The notes beneath the pieces were generated by a model that was given only the letters and a program-made list of their open reading frames with translations, did not search any database and was not told where the DNA came from. Shown one piece after another: positions 16,049-23,833 of a stretch of 64,000 nucleotides of DNA. This DNA is from CAYLLN01 sp040901775. GTDB taxonomy: Bacteria > Planctomycetota > Planctomycetia > Pirellulales > Pirellulaceae. Location: positions 9,122-73,121 of the forward strand of contig JBBDYF010000260.1 in assembly GCA_040901775.1 (NCBI GenBank), in the 5' to 3' direction. Position 1 is the stretch's first letter. Every line of letters begins with the position of its first letter. Both the position numbers and the translations under genes were made by a program.

Positions 16049-18043
16049 ATGTCTCGCCTCGCCCGCCAGTTCGTTCCGCTGTTGTTCCTGTTGGTTTCGC
16101 TGGCCGCCTGGGCGGATGAGCCCGCCGCCAAGCCGCCTGCGGTTGCCGCCCAGCCGCGGCATACGAACCGCCTGGTGAAAGAGACCAGTCCCTACCTGTT
16201 GCAGCACGCCCACAACCCGGTCGATTGGCATCCCTGGGGCGAGGAGGCGCTGGCCAAAGCGAAAAAAGAGGGGAAGCTGATCTTCCTCTCCATCGGCTAT
16301 TCCAGTTGCCACTGGTGCCACGTAATGGAGCGGGAAAGCTTTCACGACGACGAGATCGCCGCCTTTTTGAACAAGCACTTCGTCGCCATCAAGATCGACC
16401 GCGAAGAGCGGCCCGATATCGACGCCATCTATATGACCGCCCTGGGCGTCTATCACCAACTGGCGGGCGAACGCCGCGGCGGCGGGTGGCCGCTGTCGAT
16501 GTTTCTCACCCCCGAGGGAGAGCCGTTTGTCGGCGGCACCTACTTCCCGGCTCGCGACGGCGACCGCGAAGGGCTGCCCGGCTTTTTGACGCTGATCACC
16601 AAGATTCAGGAAGTCTGGTCCGCATCGCCCGACAAGATTCGCGAAGACGCCAAAACGGTAACCCGCTTCACCAAGGCCGAAATGGAACGCCGCGGCTTGC
16701 CGGCTCTGGTCGCCATCGACGAGGCGTTGGTCGCGCCGGTGCAAGAGGCGCTCGACGAGCAATACGATCCCAAGTACGGCGGCTTCGGCTACGGCCCCAA
16801 TCCGCAGCAACCAAAATTTCCCGAGCCGAGCAACCTGGTCTATTTGCTCGACCGGGCCCGGCGCGACAAGAACGAGCGGGCCAAGAACGAGCGGGCCAAG
16901 GAAATGCTCGTCGGCACGCTCAGCGGCATGTCGCTGGGCGGAATTCGCGACCACCTGGGGGGCGGCTTTCATCGCTACAGCGTCGATCGCTACTGGCAAA
17001 TCCCGCACTTCGAGAAAATGCTGTACGACAACGGCCAGCTTGCCAGCGTCTATGCCCAAGGCTACGAACTGACCGGACGAGAAGACTTCGCCCGCACGAG
17101 CCGCGAGCTGTGCGACTTTGTTCTCCGCGAACTGGCCGACCAAAGCGGCGGCTTCTACACGGCGATCGACGCCGACTCCGAAGGAGAAGAAGGGAAGTTT
17201 TATCGTTGGGAGAAAGCGGAAGTCGAAAAGGCGCTTTCGCCCGCGGAATGGGAAGTCTTCGCCGCCGTGTACGGACTGGAGCGCGATCCAAACTTTGACG
17301 AAAAGTACTATGTCCCCCAGCTTGCCGAAACCCTGGCCGACACGGCGCGCGAAAGGAAGCTGACCGAGGCGCAGCTCGAGGCGCAGCTCGTACCCATTCG
17401 CGAGAAGCTGCTCGCTGTGCGCAACAAGCGGCCCCGCCCCCGAATCGACACCAAAATCTTGGCCGCCGACAACGGCCTGATGATCGGCGGCCTGGCAGAC
17501 GCCGGCCGCATCCTGAAAGAGCCGCGATACGTGCAGGCGGCGGAAAAAGCGGCCGACTTTGTCCTCATCAGCCTGCGCACCAAAGAGGGCCGGCTGCGGC
17601 GGACATTCTCGGCCGGCGAGGCCCGCCTGAACGCTTACGTCAACGACTACGCCTTTCTGACCGACGGCCTGTTGCGGCTGCACGCGGCGACCGGCGACGA
17701 GCGGTGGCTCGACGCTGCCGACGAGCTGCTGCAAAAGCAGATCGAGCTGTTCGCCGACCAGGCCGGCGGCGGCTTTTTCTTCACGTCCAGCGACCACGAA
17801 GTGCTGCTCGCTCGCGGCAAGGAGATCGTCGATACGTCGGTGCCGGCGGGCAACTCGGTCTCGGCCGACAATCTGATTCGACTGGCGATCGCTCGCAACC
17901 AGCCCGATTATCTGCCGCGCGCTGCCAAGACAATCCTGGCGTCGGCGGCTGTGCTGCAAACCAATCCGGCATCGGCTCCGCGAATGGCGGCTGCCGTGCC
18001 CGCGCTGCTGGCGGCGCAAAAACAACTTGGGGCGAAACAATAA
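16049..18043 (+). CDS. Secreted DUF255 thioredoxin-fold protein (YyaL/spermatogenesis-associated 20-like)
   Basis: A 664-residue protein. ATG 16049 starts a clear signal peptide (MSRLARQFVPLLFLLVSLAAWADE). The N-terminal thioredoxin-like domain (about 45-200) has the characteristic NPVDWHPWGEEALAKAKKE and a redox-like SSCHWCHVMERESF motif. The rest is an (alpha/alpha)6 barrel of the glycosidase/epimerase type (GGFYTAIDADSEGEEGKFYRW; DNGLMIGGLADAGR). The family is widespread; its biochemical role is not established. Residues near 275-285 show a small internal duplication (KNERA twice, a 15-base tandem repeat). An extended -10 (TGCTAGAAT) ends 30 bases upstream. Confidence 0.88.
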   Translation: MSRLARQFVPLLFLLVSLAAWADEPAAKPPAVAAQPRHTNRLVKETSPYLLQHAHNPVDWHPWGEEALAKAKKEGKLIFLSIGYSSCHWCHVMERESFHDDEIAAFLNKHFVAIKIDREERPDIDAIYMTALGVYHQLAGERRGGGWPLSMFLTPEGEPFVGGTYFPARDGDREGLPGFLTLITKIQEVWSASPDKIREDAKTVTRFTKAEMERRGLPALVAIDEALVAPVQEALDEQYDPKYGGFGYGPNPQQPKFPEPSNLVYLLDRARRDKNERAKNERAKEMLVGTLSGMSLGGIRDHLGGGFHRYSVDRYWQIPHFEKMLYDNGQLASVYAQGYELTGREDFARTSRELCDFVLRELADQSGGFYTAIDADSEGEEGKFYRWEKAEVEKALSPAEWEVFAAVYGLERDPNFDEKYYVPQLAETLADTARERKLTEAQLEAQLVPIREKLLAVRNKRPRPRIDTKILAADNGLMIGGLADAGRILKEPRYVQAAEKAADFVLISLRTKEGRLRRTFSAGEARLNAYVNDYAFLTDGLLRLHAATGDERWLDAADELLQKQIELFADQAGGGFFFTSSDHEVLLARGKEIVDTSVPAGNSVSADNLIRLAIARNQPDYLPRAAKTILASAAVLQTNPASAPRMAAAVPALLAAQKQLGAKQ

Positions 18044-18067
18044 GATCCGCAGCGCGCTACGAGTGCC

Positions 18068-19159
18068 ATGTCTGACTTTACGAACTTCCATCTCGAGGCA
18101 GAGCACGACGGCCTGGCGCTGGCCCAGGCTTTGAAAAAGCTGCTGGAGGATCGAAGCTGGTCGCAGGTCCGCAAGCTGATCGGTGGGCGGCAGGTGCAGG
18201 TCAACGGCAATCTTTGCCTCGACGAAGCGCGGCGGGTCAAAGGGGGCGATGTCGTTAAGCTCTGGAACCGGCCGCTCGCCAAGCCGGCGGACGAGAGCGA
18301 CGTGCGCCTCGTCCATCTCGATCAGCATTTGATCGTCGTGCAAAAACCGGCCGGAGTGACGACGCTGCGGCATCGCGAGGAGAGCGGCCTGCCCCAAAGC
18401 CGCAAGCAATTGCAGCCGACGCTGGACGAGTTGGTGGTGCGGGTGTTGGCAGCTCAATTGGGGATTGTGCCGACTGCGAGCCTGAGCCGCTCGGGAGGGC
18501 GAGGCTCGGGAGGGCGAGGCTCCCGCCGAGCCGGCAGGACCGCGACCACTGGTCGCGGCTTCGATCGGCGACTGCAAGTGCTTCCGGTCCATCGGCTCGA
18601 CCGCGATACCAGCGGTCTGATGGTTTTTGCCCGCACGTCGGCAGCCGAGCAAAAGCTGATCCAGATGTTCGCCAAGCATGCGGTCACGCGGGCGTACGTG
18701 GCGGTCGTCCACGGCCGCCTGGAAGCCCAGACGATCGACACCTGGCTAGTTCGCGACCGGGGCGACGGATTGCGAGGAAGCCTGCCGGCGGAATCCGCCG
18801 ATCAAACAGACCCGGCCGAAACACGCGCGCAGCGGGCGATTACGCATGTCCGTCCGATGGAGCACTTGCCCGATTACACGATTGCCGAATGCCGGCTGGA
18901 AACGGGCCGCACGCACCAGATTCGCATTCATCTGGCGGAGCGGGGGCACATGCTGTGCGGCGAGAAGATGTACACGCACCCGCTCGGCGGCAAGCCGGTG
19001 GAAGACGCCAGCCGGGCGCCGCGGCAGGCATTGCACGCGGCCGAGCTCGCCTTCGCGCACCCGATGGGGGGCGAGCCACTGCGTTTTGTCATGCCGCTGC
19101 CCAAGGATCTGCGCGAGTGGCTGCTCAAGCTGCGGCAACACGAGAACAAACAAGCCTGA
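18068..19159 (+). CDS. RluA-family pseudouridine synthase with an internal low-complexity insertion
   Basis: A 363-residue RNA pseudouridine synthase, which isomerises uridines in rRNA or tRNA. An N-terminal S4 RNA-binding domain (SQVRKLIGGRQVQVNG) is followed by the catalytic domain with HRLDRDTSGLMVFA (catalytic Asp178), GRTHQIRIHL and the closing ALHAAELAFAHP. Between the first strand of the catalytic domain and the HRLD motif, residues 139-164 form an Arg/Gly/Ser-rich stretch (SRSGGRGSGGRGSRRAGR) that is encoded by palindromic repeats and looks inserted. The stop codon lies inside another repeat. Follows the DUF255 gene by 24 bases and may share its transcript. Confidence 0.88.
   Translation: MSDFTNFHLEAEHDGLALAQALKKLLEDRSWSQVRKLIGGRQVQVNGNLCLDEARRVKGGDVVKLWNRPLAKPADESDVRLVHLDQHLIVVQKPAGVTTLRHREESGLPQSRKQLQPTLDELVVRVLAAQLGIVPTASLSRSGGRGSGGRGSRRAGRTATTGRGFDRRLQVLPVHRLDRDTSGLMVFARTSAAEQKLIQMFAKHAVTRAYVAVVHGRLEAQTIDTWLVRDRGDGLRGSLPAESADQTDPAETRAQRAITHVRPMEHLPDYTIAECRLETGRTHQIRIHLAERGHMLCGEKMYTHPLGGKPVEDASRAPRQALHAAELAFAHPMGGEPLRFVMPLPKDLREWLLKLRQHENKQA
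18490..18558. repeat. Palindromic repeat cluster inserted in the pseudouridine synthase gene
   Basis: Two tandem copies of the 15-base unit CTCGGGAGGGCGAGG (18490-18519) are followed by CTCCCGCCGAGCC, which pairs back to GGCTCGG, and then by the 19-base palindrome CCGCGACCACTGGTCGCGG (18540-18558). The whole remains in frame with the gene. The 19-base palindrome recurs in opposite orientation inside uvrA at 59010. Confidence 0.8.
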
Positions 19160-19204
19160 CGCGCCAGCGAAGCGATGCGGGTTGCTTCGCTTGCGCTTCA
19201 GGCT
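19153..19204. repeat. Nested inverted repeat covering the stop of the pseudouridine synthase gene
   Basis: An outer stem AGCCTGA/TCAGGCT encloses an inner stem AGCGAAGC/GCTTCGCT (19166-19173 and 19184-19191). The TGA stop of the gene is part of the outer stem. No T-run follows, so it is more like a dispersed repeat than a classical terminator, though it could attenuate readthrough from both convergent genes. Confidence 0.65.
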
Positions 19205-19213
19205 GGTGTACAC

Positions 19214-20560
19214 CTACAGCGCTCGCTTGTACCGCTTGGGCGGCCGGCGCATCATGCTGGTCGGCGGCGGCGGCGGGGCATTCGGATCGGCCTCGGCTGG
19301 GTCGGTTGGGTCGGTTGGTTCCCCGTTGGGTGAAATCGTTCTGGGCCGCTGGCGGGCCAGGTCGGCCGCGACGTTTTCCCGCGCGCGCGGATCGAAGTCC
19401 TTGATTTCGTCCCGTTTCAACTGGCGGTTGATCCGCTCTTCGATCCGCGTCAGCTCGTAGCCTTCGTCCGGGGCGACGAACGTGTAGGCCACGCCCTCGC
19501 GCCCCATGCGGCCGGTGCGGCCCACGCGGTGAACGTAGTCGTCGCAGAACGCCGGAATGTCGTAGTTGACGATGTGCGAGATGCTCGTCACGTCGATCCC
19601 CCGACCGATCACGTCGGTCGCCACCAGAAACCGAATCTTGCCCGTGCGAAAAGTGGCCATCACCCGGTCGCGAGCGCTCTGGTTCATATCGCCGTGAATC
19701 GCCGCCACCAGCCGCTGGTCCTTCACCTTCTTCGACAGCCTTTGGAAGATTTTTTCGGTCCCCCGCTTGGTCCGGCAAAAAATGACCGCCTGGCTCGGCT
19801 TCTCGCGCGAGAGCAGCCGCAACAGCAGCTCGAACTTGCGCTGCGGATCGACGGTAAAGTAGAACTGCTCGATCGTCTCGACCGATAGATCGTTGGACGA
19901 GAAGTTCATCGTCTCGGGATTCCGCATGTACCGCTCGGCCAGCTTGGCGATGGCCAGCGGGACCGTCGCCGACATCAACAGCGTCTGGCGTTCGTCGGGG
20001 CAGCGCTTGAGAATCCGTTCGATATCGGGTCGAAAGCCGATGTCGAGCATCCGGTCGGCTTCGTCGAGGACGACGAACCGGAGCTTGGTGAAATCGACCG
20101 TGCCGCGGGCCAGATGGTCGAGCACGCGGCCCGGCGTGCCGACGATGATCTGGGCCCCTTTCTTGATTTTCTCGATCTGCTCGCGGATCGGCTTGCCGCC
20201 ATAGACGGCGACGCAGTGCACCTTGCGGCCGATCGACAGCTTGATGGCCACATCTCGCACCTGGACGGCCAACTCGCGCGTCGGCACCATGATCAGGGCC
20301 TGCGGATGATGGATGTCGTGCTTGAGATGCAGTTGCTCGAGAATCGGAATGACGAACGCGGCCGTCTTGCCGGTGCCGGTGCGGGCCTGGCCAACGACGT
20401 CGACCCCGGCCAGCGCGCGGGGAATGACGCCCGCTTGCACGGGTGTGGGAGTCTCGTAGCCGGACTCCTTCAGGGCGTCGAGCATGACCTCGGAAAGACC
20501 GAGGCTGTCAAACGTGGCGGGGGGGGACTTCTCGCGATCCGTCAAGTGAGTAGGTTCCAA
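19214..20560 (-). CDS. DEAD-box ATP-dependent RNA helicase
   Basis: A 448-residue RNA helicase of the RhlE/CsdA type. Motifs in order: Q motif (ETPTPVQAGVIP), I (ARTGTGKT), Ia (PTRELAVQV), Ib (TPGR), II (DEAD), III (SAT), IV (VIFCRTKRG), V (ATDVIGRGID) and VI (HRVGRTGR). The C-terminal tail is short, Pro-rich and basic (ending KRYKRAL), as in many bacterial RNA helicases, and would help bind rRNA or mRNA. A tandem GGGTCGGTT in the tail encodes DPTDPAE-type residues. The only suitable start is TTG 20560: an in-frame stop lies 21 bases upstream and no ATG exists before residue 20. No ribosome-binding site is obvious. Confidence 0.92.
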   Translation of the reverse strand: MEPTHLTDREKSPPATFDSLGLSEVMLDALKESGYETPTPVQAGVIPRALAGVDVVGQARTGTGKTAAFVIPILEQLHLKHDIHHPQALIMVPTRELAVQVRDVAIKLSIGRKVHCVAVYGGKPIREQIEKIKKGAQIIVGTPGRVLDHLARGTVDFTKLRFVVLDEADRMLDIGFRPDIERILKRCPDERQTLLMSATVPLAIAKLAERYMRNPETMNFSSNDLSVETIEQFYFTVDPQRKFELLLRLLSREKPSQAVIFCRTKRGTEKIFQRLSKKVKDQRLVAAIHGDMNQSARDRVMATFRTGKIRFLVATDVIGRGIDVTSISHIVNYDIPAFCDDYVHRVGRTGRMGREGVAYTFVAPDEGYELTRIEERINRQLKRDEIKDFDPRARENVAADLARQRPRTISPNGEPTDPTDPAEADPNAPPPPPTSMMRRPPKRYKRAL

Positions 20561-20735
20561 AGCGGGAAAACGGTGGAGTTAGCTATTCATAGTTCTACCA
20601 AACTTACTCCTCGCGTAGGAGGGCGTCAACTTGTTCAATCCCTCACCCAGGCCGAATCCCGCCAAGTTGAAACCCGCGGCTCGGTGCGCCATGATGGGCA
20701 ACTCCCCTTAACCCGCGCGCCTTTCGAGACAGACG

Positions 20736-23700
20736 ATGCCGAGATTGACGATCCGCCGGCTCCGCTTCCCGCTGCGATTCGCCCTGATTGCCTGCGGTTT
20801 TTGCCTGCCGAGCAACGCGCCGGCCGCCGAGCCCAAGGACTCGCTCGAGCGCGATTACGCCGTCGAATTGCCCCGCCTGGCACCCCAAGAGCCGGGCGAG
20901 GCTCTGAAAACATTCCACGTCGCTCCCGGCTTCAAAATCGAGCAAGTGGCCGCCGAACCGCTGCTGACCGACCCGGTGGCGATCGCCTTCGACGCCAATG
21001 CCCGGATGTACGTCGTCGAAATGCGGGGCTATTCCGAGAACCGGGACGAACGGCTCAGCCAAATTCGCCTGCTCGAAGATGCCGACGGCGACGGCCGGTT
21101 CGACAAGAGCACGATTTTTGCCGACAAGCTCCTCTGGCCGACCGCCATCTTTTGTTGGGCCGGCGGCGTGCTGGTCGCCGATGCCCCCGACCTGTTCTTC
21201 CTCAAAGATACCGACGGCGACGGTCGAGCCGACGAGCGCCGGCTGCTGTACACCGGCTTCGGCACGAGCAACGTGCAGGGACTCGTCAATTCGTTCCAGT
21301 GGGGGCTGGATAACCGGATCTATGTCGCCGTTTCGAGCAGCGGTGCCGAGCTGCAAAGTGGTCCGGCGGTCCCCGCCGGGCAAGCAGCGAAAGGGACTCA
21401 AACCAAGACTCAAGACTTGGCGACGACTCCAGTCCGACCGGGACGGTCGGACCACCTTTCTCTCCGCGGGCGCGACCTGGCGATCGATCCCCGCACCTGG
21501 GCCGTCCAGCCGGTTAGCGGCGGCGCTCAGCATGGCCTGTCGATGAACGACTGGGGAGATCGCTTCTCTTCGTCGAACAGCGACCACTTGCAGCAGGTGA
21601 TGTACGAAGATCGCTACCTGGCCCGCAATCCGTACCTGGCGGCGCCGTCGCCCCGCCGCAGCATTGCCGCCGATGGCCCGCAGGCCGACGTGTTCCGCAC
21701 CAGCCCGGTCGAGCCGTGGCGAATCGTCCGCACGCGCCTCAGGGCGCAGAAGATTGTGCCGGGCATTGTCGAAGGGGGTGGCCAGCCGGCGGGCTACTTT
21801 ACCGGAGCGACCGGGGCGACCATCTATCGCGGCGATGCCTGGCCGCGCGCTCTTGGCGGCACGGCCATTGTGGGCGACGTCGGCAGCAACCTGGTGCATC
21901 GCAAGCGGCTGGAAACGTCGGGCGTCGGCTTTATCGGCCATCGGATCGACCGGCAGAGCGAGCTCGTTTCGTCGAGCGACACCTGGTTCCGGCCGGTGCA
22001 ATTTGCCAACGCCCCGGACGGCACGCTGTACATCCTCGACATGTACCGCGAGGTGATCGAGCACCCCGCCAGCCTGCCGCCGATCATCAAACAGCACCTC
22101 GACCTGACCAGCGGCCGCGATCGCGGGCGGATTTATCGGCTGGTGCCCGACGGCTTCCAGCAGCCGCCGCTGCCCAAGCTGGCCGAGGCAACCGCGCCGG
22201 TGCTCGTCGCCCTCCTGCAGCATCCCAATGGATGGCACCGCGACGCCGCGGCTCGCCTGCTGTACGAGCGGCAGGACAAGGCCGCCGTTGTGCTCTTGGA
22301 AAAACTGGCGAACGAGTCAGCCTTTCCGCTCGCCCGGATGCACGCCTTGTGGGCGCTCGAAGGGCTGGGGGCCTTGTCGGAAGAAGTGCTGCTTCCGCGC
22401 CTGGCCGACGAGCATTCGCGCGTCCGCGAACATGCCGTTCGGCTGGCCGAGTCGCGAGCGGCCACGGCCATTCGGTCCAGGCTGCTGCGGATGACGGACG
22501 ATCCCGAGCTGCGCGTGCGGTATCAATTGGCCTTTTCGCTCGGCGAATTGCCCGCCAGCGCGCAGCGCAATCTGGCGCTGGCCGCGCTCGGCAAACGGGA
22601 CGGCGCCGATGGTTACGTGCGAATTGCCATGCTCAGTTCGCTCGGCCGCGGCGCGGGAGAAGTCCTGACCGCGCTGGCGGCCGATGCGAAATACCGCGAT
22701 ACCAAGCCGGGGCAAGAGTTGCTCGGCAGCCTGGCGACCCAGATTGGCAAACAAGCCCGCGCCGACGACGTGGCGGAGCTGCTCAAAACACTGGCCCGGC
22801 TGACCGCGGAGAACTCGCCCGCCATGCCGGCGATCGTGCAGCGGCTGGCACTTCGGGATGGGACGCCGCTGGCCAGGCAGGTCGCCGCGGCCACCGGCGG
22901 CAAGGCGGAATCGCTGATGAAGCAACTGCTGGCCGAGGCGGCCGAAACCGCCGCTAGCGGAGACCGGCCGCTGAAAGCTCGCGTAGCCGCCGTCCAGCAA
23001 TTGCGGCTTTCCAAGTTTGCCGACCAGCAGGAATTGCTCGCGGAACTATTGGCCCCAGCCGTGCCGACCGACCTGCAAGGGGCCGCGCTGGCTACGCTCG
23101 GCTCGTTTGACGACGCCGCGGTCGCCGATGTGCTGCTGGCGCGGTTTGCCGGTTTCAGCCCGCGGCTCAAGGGGCAAGCGACCGACGTGCTGCTATCTCG
23201 CACGCCTTGGACCCTATCGCTGTTGGCCGCGATCGAGTCGGGCAGCGTCTCCGCGGGAGACGTTGATCCCGTGCGGCTGAAGCTGCTGGCCGACCACCAG
23301 GACGAATCGGTTCGCATGCGGGCGGCCAAGCTGCTGGCGGGCAATCAACTTGGCCGGCGCGGCGATGTGGTCGAGGCCTACCGGGGCGTGCTCGAAATGC
23401 CGGGAGATCTGGCCCGCGGCAAGCAAGTGTTTGCGAAGGTTTGTGCCGCCTGCCACAAGGTGCAGGGAGTCGGCCACGAGATCGGCCCCAACCTGGCCGC
23501 GATGAAGGCCCGCGGACCCGAAGCCGTTTTGGTCAACGTGCTCGACCCCAATCGGGAGGTGAACCCGCAGTTTTTGAACTACGGCGTGCTGCTGACCGAC
23601 GGCCGCAACATGAGCGGCATGATTACGGCTGAAACGGCGACGAGCGTGACGCTCAAGCGGGCCGAAAACCTGAGCGACACGGTGCTCCGAATCGACATCG

Positions 23701-23807
23701 ACCGGCTCAAGAGCACCGGCCAATCGCTAATGCCCGAAGGGATGGAACGGGAGATCGACCCGCAGGCAATGGCCGATTTGCTGGAGTATCTGAAGACGGC
23801 GGAGTAG
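20736..23807 (+). CDS. PVC-type membrane-bound dehydrogenase with HEAT repeats and haem-binding C-terminus
   Basis: A 1023-residue exported protein. A signal peptide (about 1-31) precedes a sorbosone-dehydrogenase-like beta-propeller (VAPGFKIEQVAAEPLLTDPVAIAFD; EDADGDGRFDKSTIFAD; SGGAQHGLSMNDWGDRF), HEAT repeats (about 480-870) and a C-terminal cytochrome-like module with CAACHKV as the haem CxxCH and a distal Met candidate. It matches the planctomycete families TIGR02604/TIGR02603 and likely oxidises a sugar or alcohol at the cell envelope; no substrate is established. Residues 204-241 between propeller blades are unlike homologues and contain several palindromic repeats. Runs toward the Omp85 barrel gene, 26 bases apart. 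Confidence 0.85.
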   Translation: MPRLTIRRLRFPLRFALIACGFCLPSNAPAAEPKDSLERDYAVELPRLAPQEPGEALKTFHVAPGFKIEQVAAEPLLTDPVAIAFDANARMYVVEMRGYSENRDERLSQIRLLEDADGDGRFDKSTIFADKLLWPTAIFCWAGGVLVADAPDLFFLKDTDGDGRADERRLLYTGFGTSNVQGLVNSFQWGLDNRIYVAVSSSGAELQSGPAVPAGQAAKGTQTKTQDLATTPVRPGRSDHLSLRGRDLAIDPRTWAVQPVSGGAQHGLSMNDWGDRFSSSNSDHLQQVMYEDRYLARNPYLAAPSPRRSIAADGPQADVFRTSPVEPWRIVRTRLRAQKIVPGIVEGGGQPAGYFTGATGATIYRGDAWPRALGGTAIVGDVGSNLVHRKRLETSGVGFIGHRIDRQSELVSSSDTWFRPVQFANAPDGTLYILDMYREVIEHPASLPPIIKQHLDLTSGRDRGRIYRLVPDGFQQPPLPKLAEATAPVLVALLQHPNGWHRDAAARLLYERQDKAAVVLLEKLANESAFPLARMHALWALEGLGALSEEVLLPRLADEHSRVREHAVRLAESRAATAIRSRLLRMTDDPELRVRYQLAFSLGELPASAQRNLALAALGKRDGADGYVRIAMLSSLGRGAGEVLTALAADAKYRDTKPGQELLGSLATQIGKQARADDVAELLKTLARLTAENSPAMPAIVQRLALRDGTPLARQVAAATGGKAESLMKQLLAEAAETAASGDRPLKARVAAVQQLRLSKFADQQELLAELLAPAVPTDLQGAALATLGSFDDAAVADVLLARFAGFSPRLKGQATDVLLSRTPWTLSLLAAIESGSVSAGDVDPVRLKLLADHQDESVRMRAAKLLAGNQLGRRGDVVEAYRGVLEMPGDLARGKQVFAKVCAACHKVQGVGHEIGPNLAAMKARGPEAVLVNVLDPNREVNPQFLNYGVLLTDGRNMSGMITAETATSVTLKRAENLSDTVLRIDIDRLKSTGQSLMPEGMEREIDPQAMADLLEYLKTAE
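21362..21452. repeat. Palindromic repeats inside the dehydrogenase gene
   Basis: Three inverted repeats follow one another in frame: CCGGCGG-TCC-CCGCCGG (21363-21379), CCAAG...CTTGG (about 21403-21420) and GTCCGACC-GGGAC-GGTCGGAC (21432-21452). Together they encode a polar, low-complexity stretch in a surface loop of the propeller. Confidence 0.7.
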
Positions 23808-23833
23808 TTGAATTGTAGAAGGGCTTAATCGCC

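Noticed and set aside
15875..18712. 945-residue minus-strand frame opposite the DUF255 gene
   Set aside because: It spans two well-supported plus-strand genes and has mirror-frame composition.
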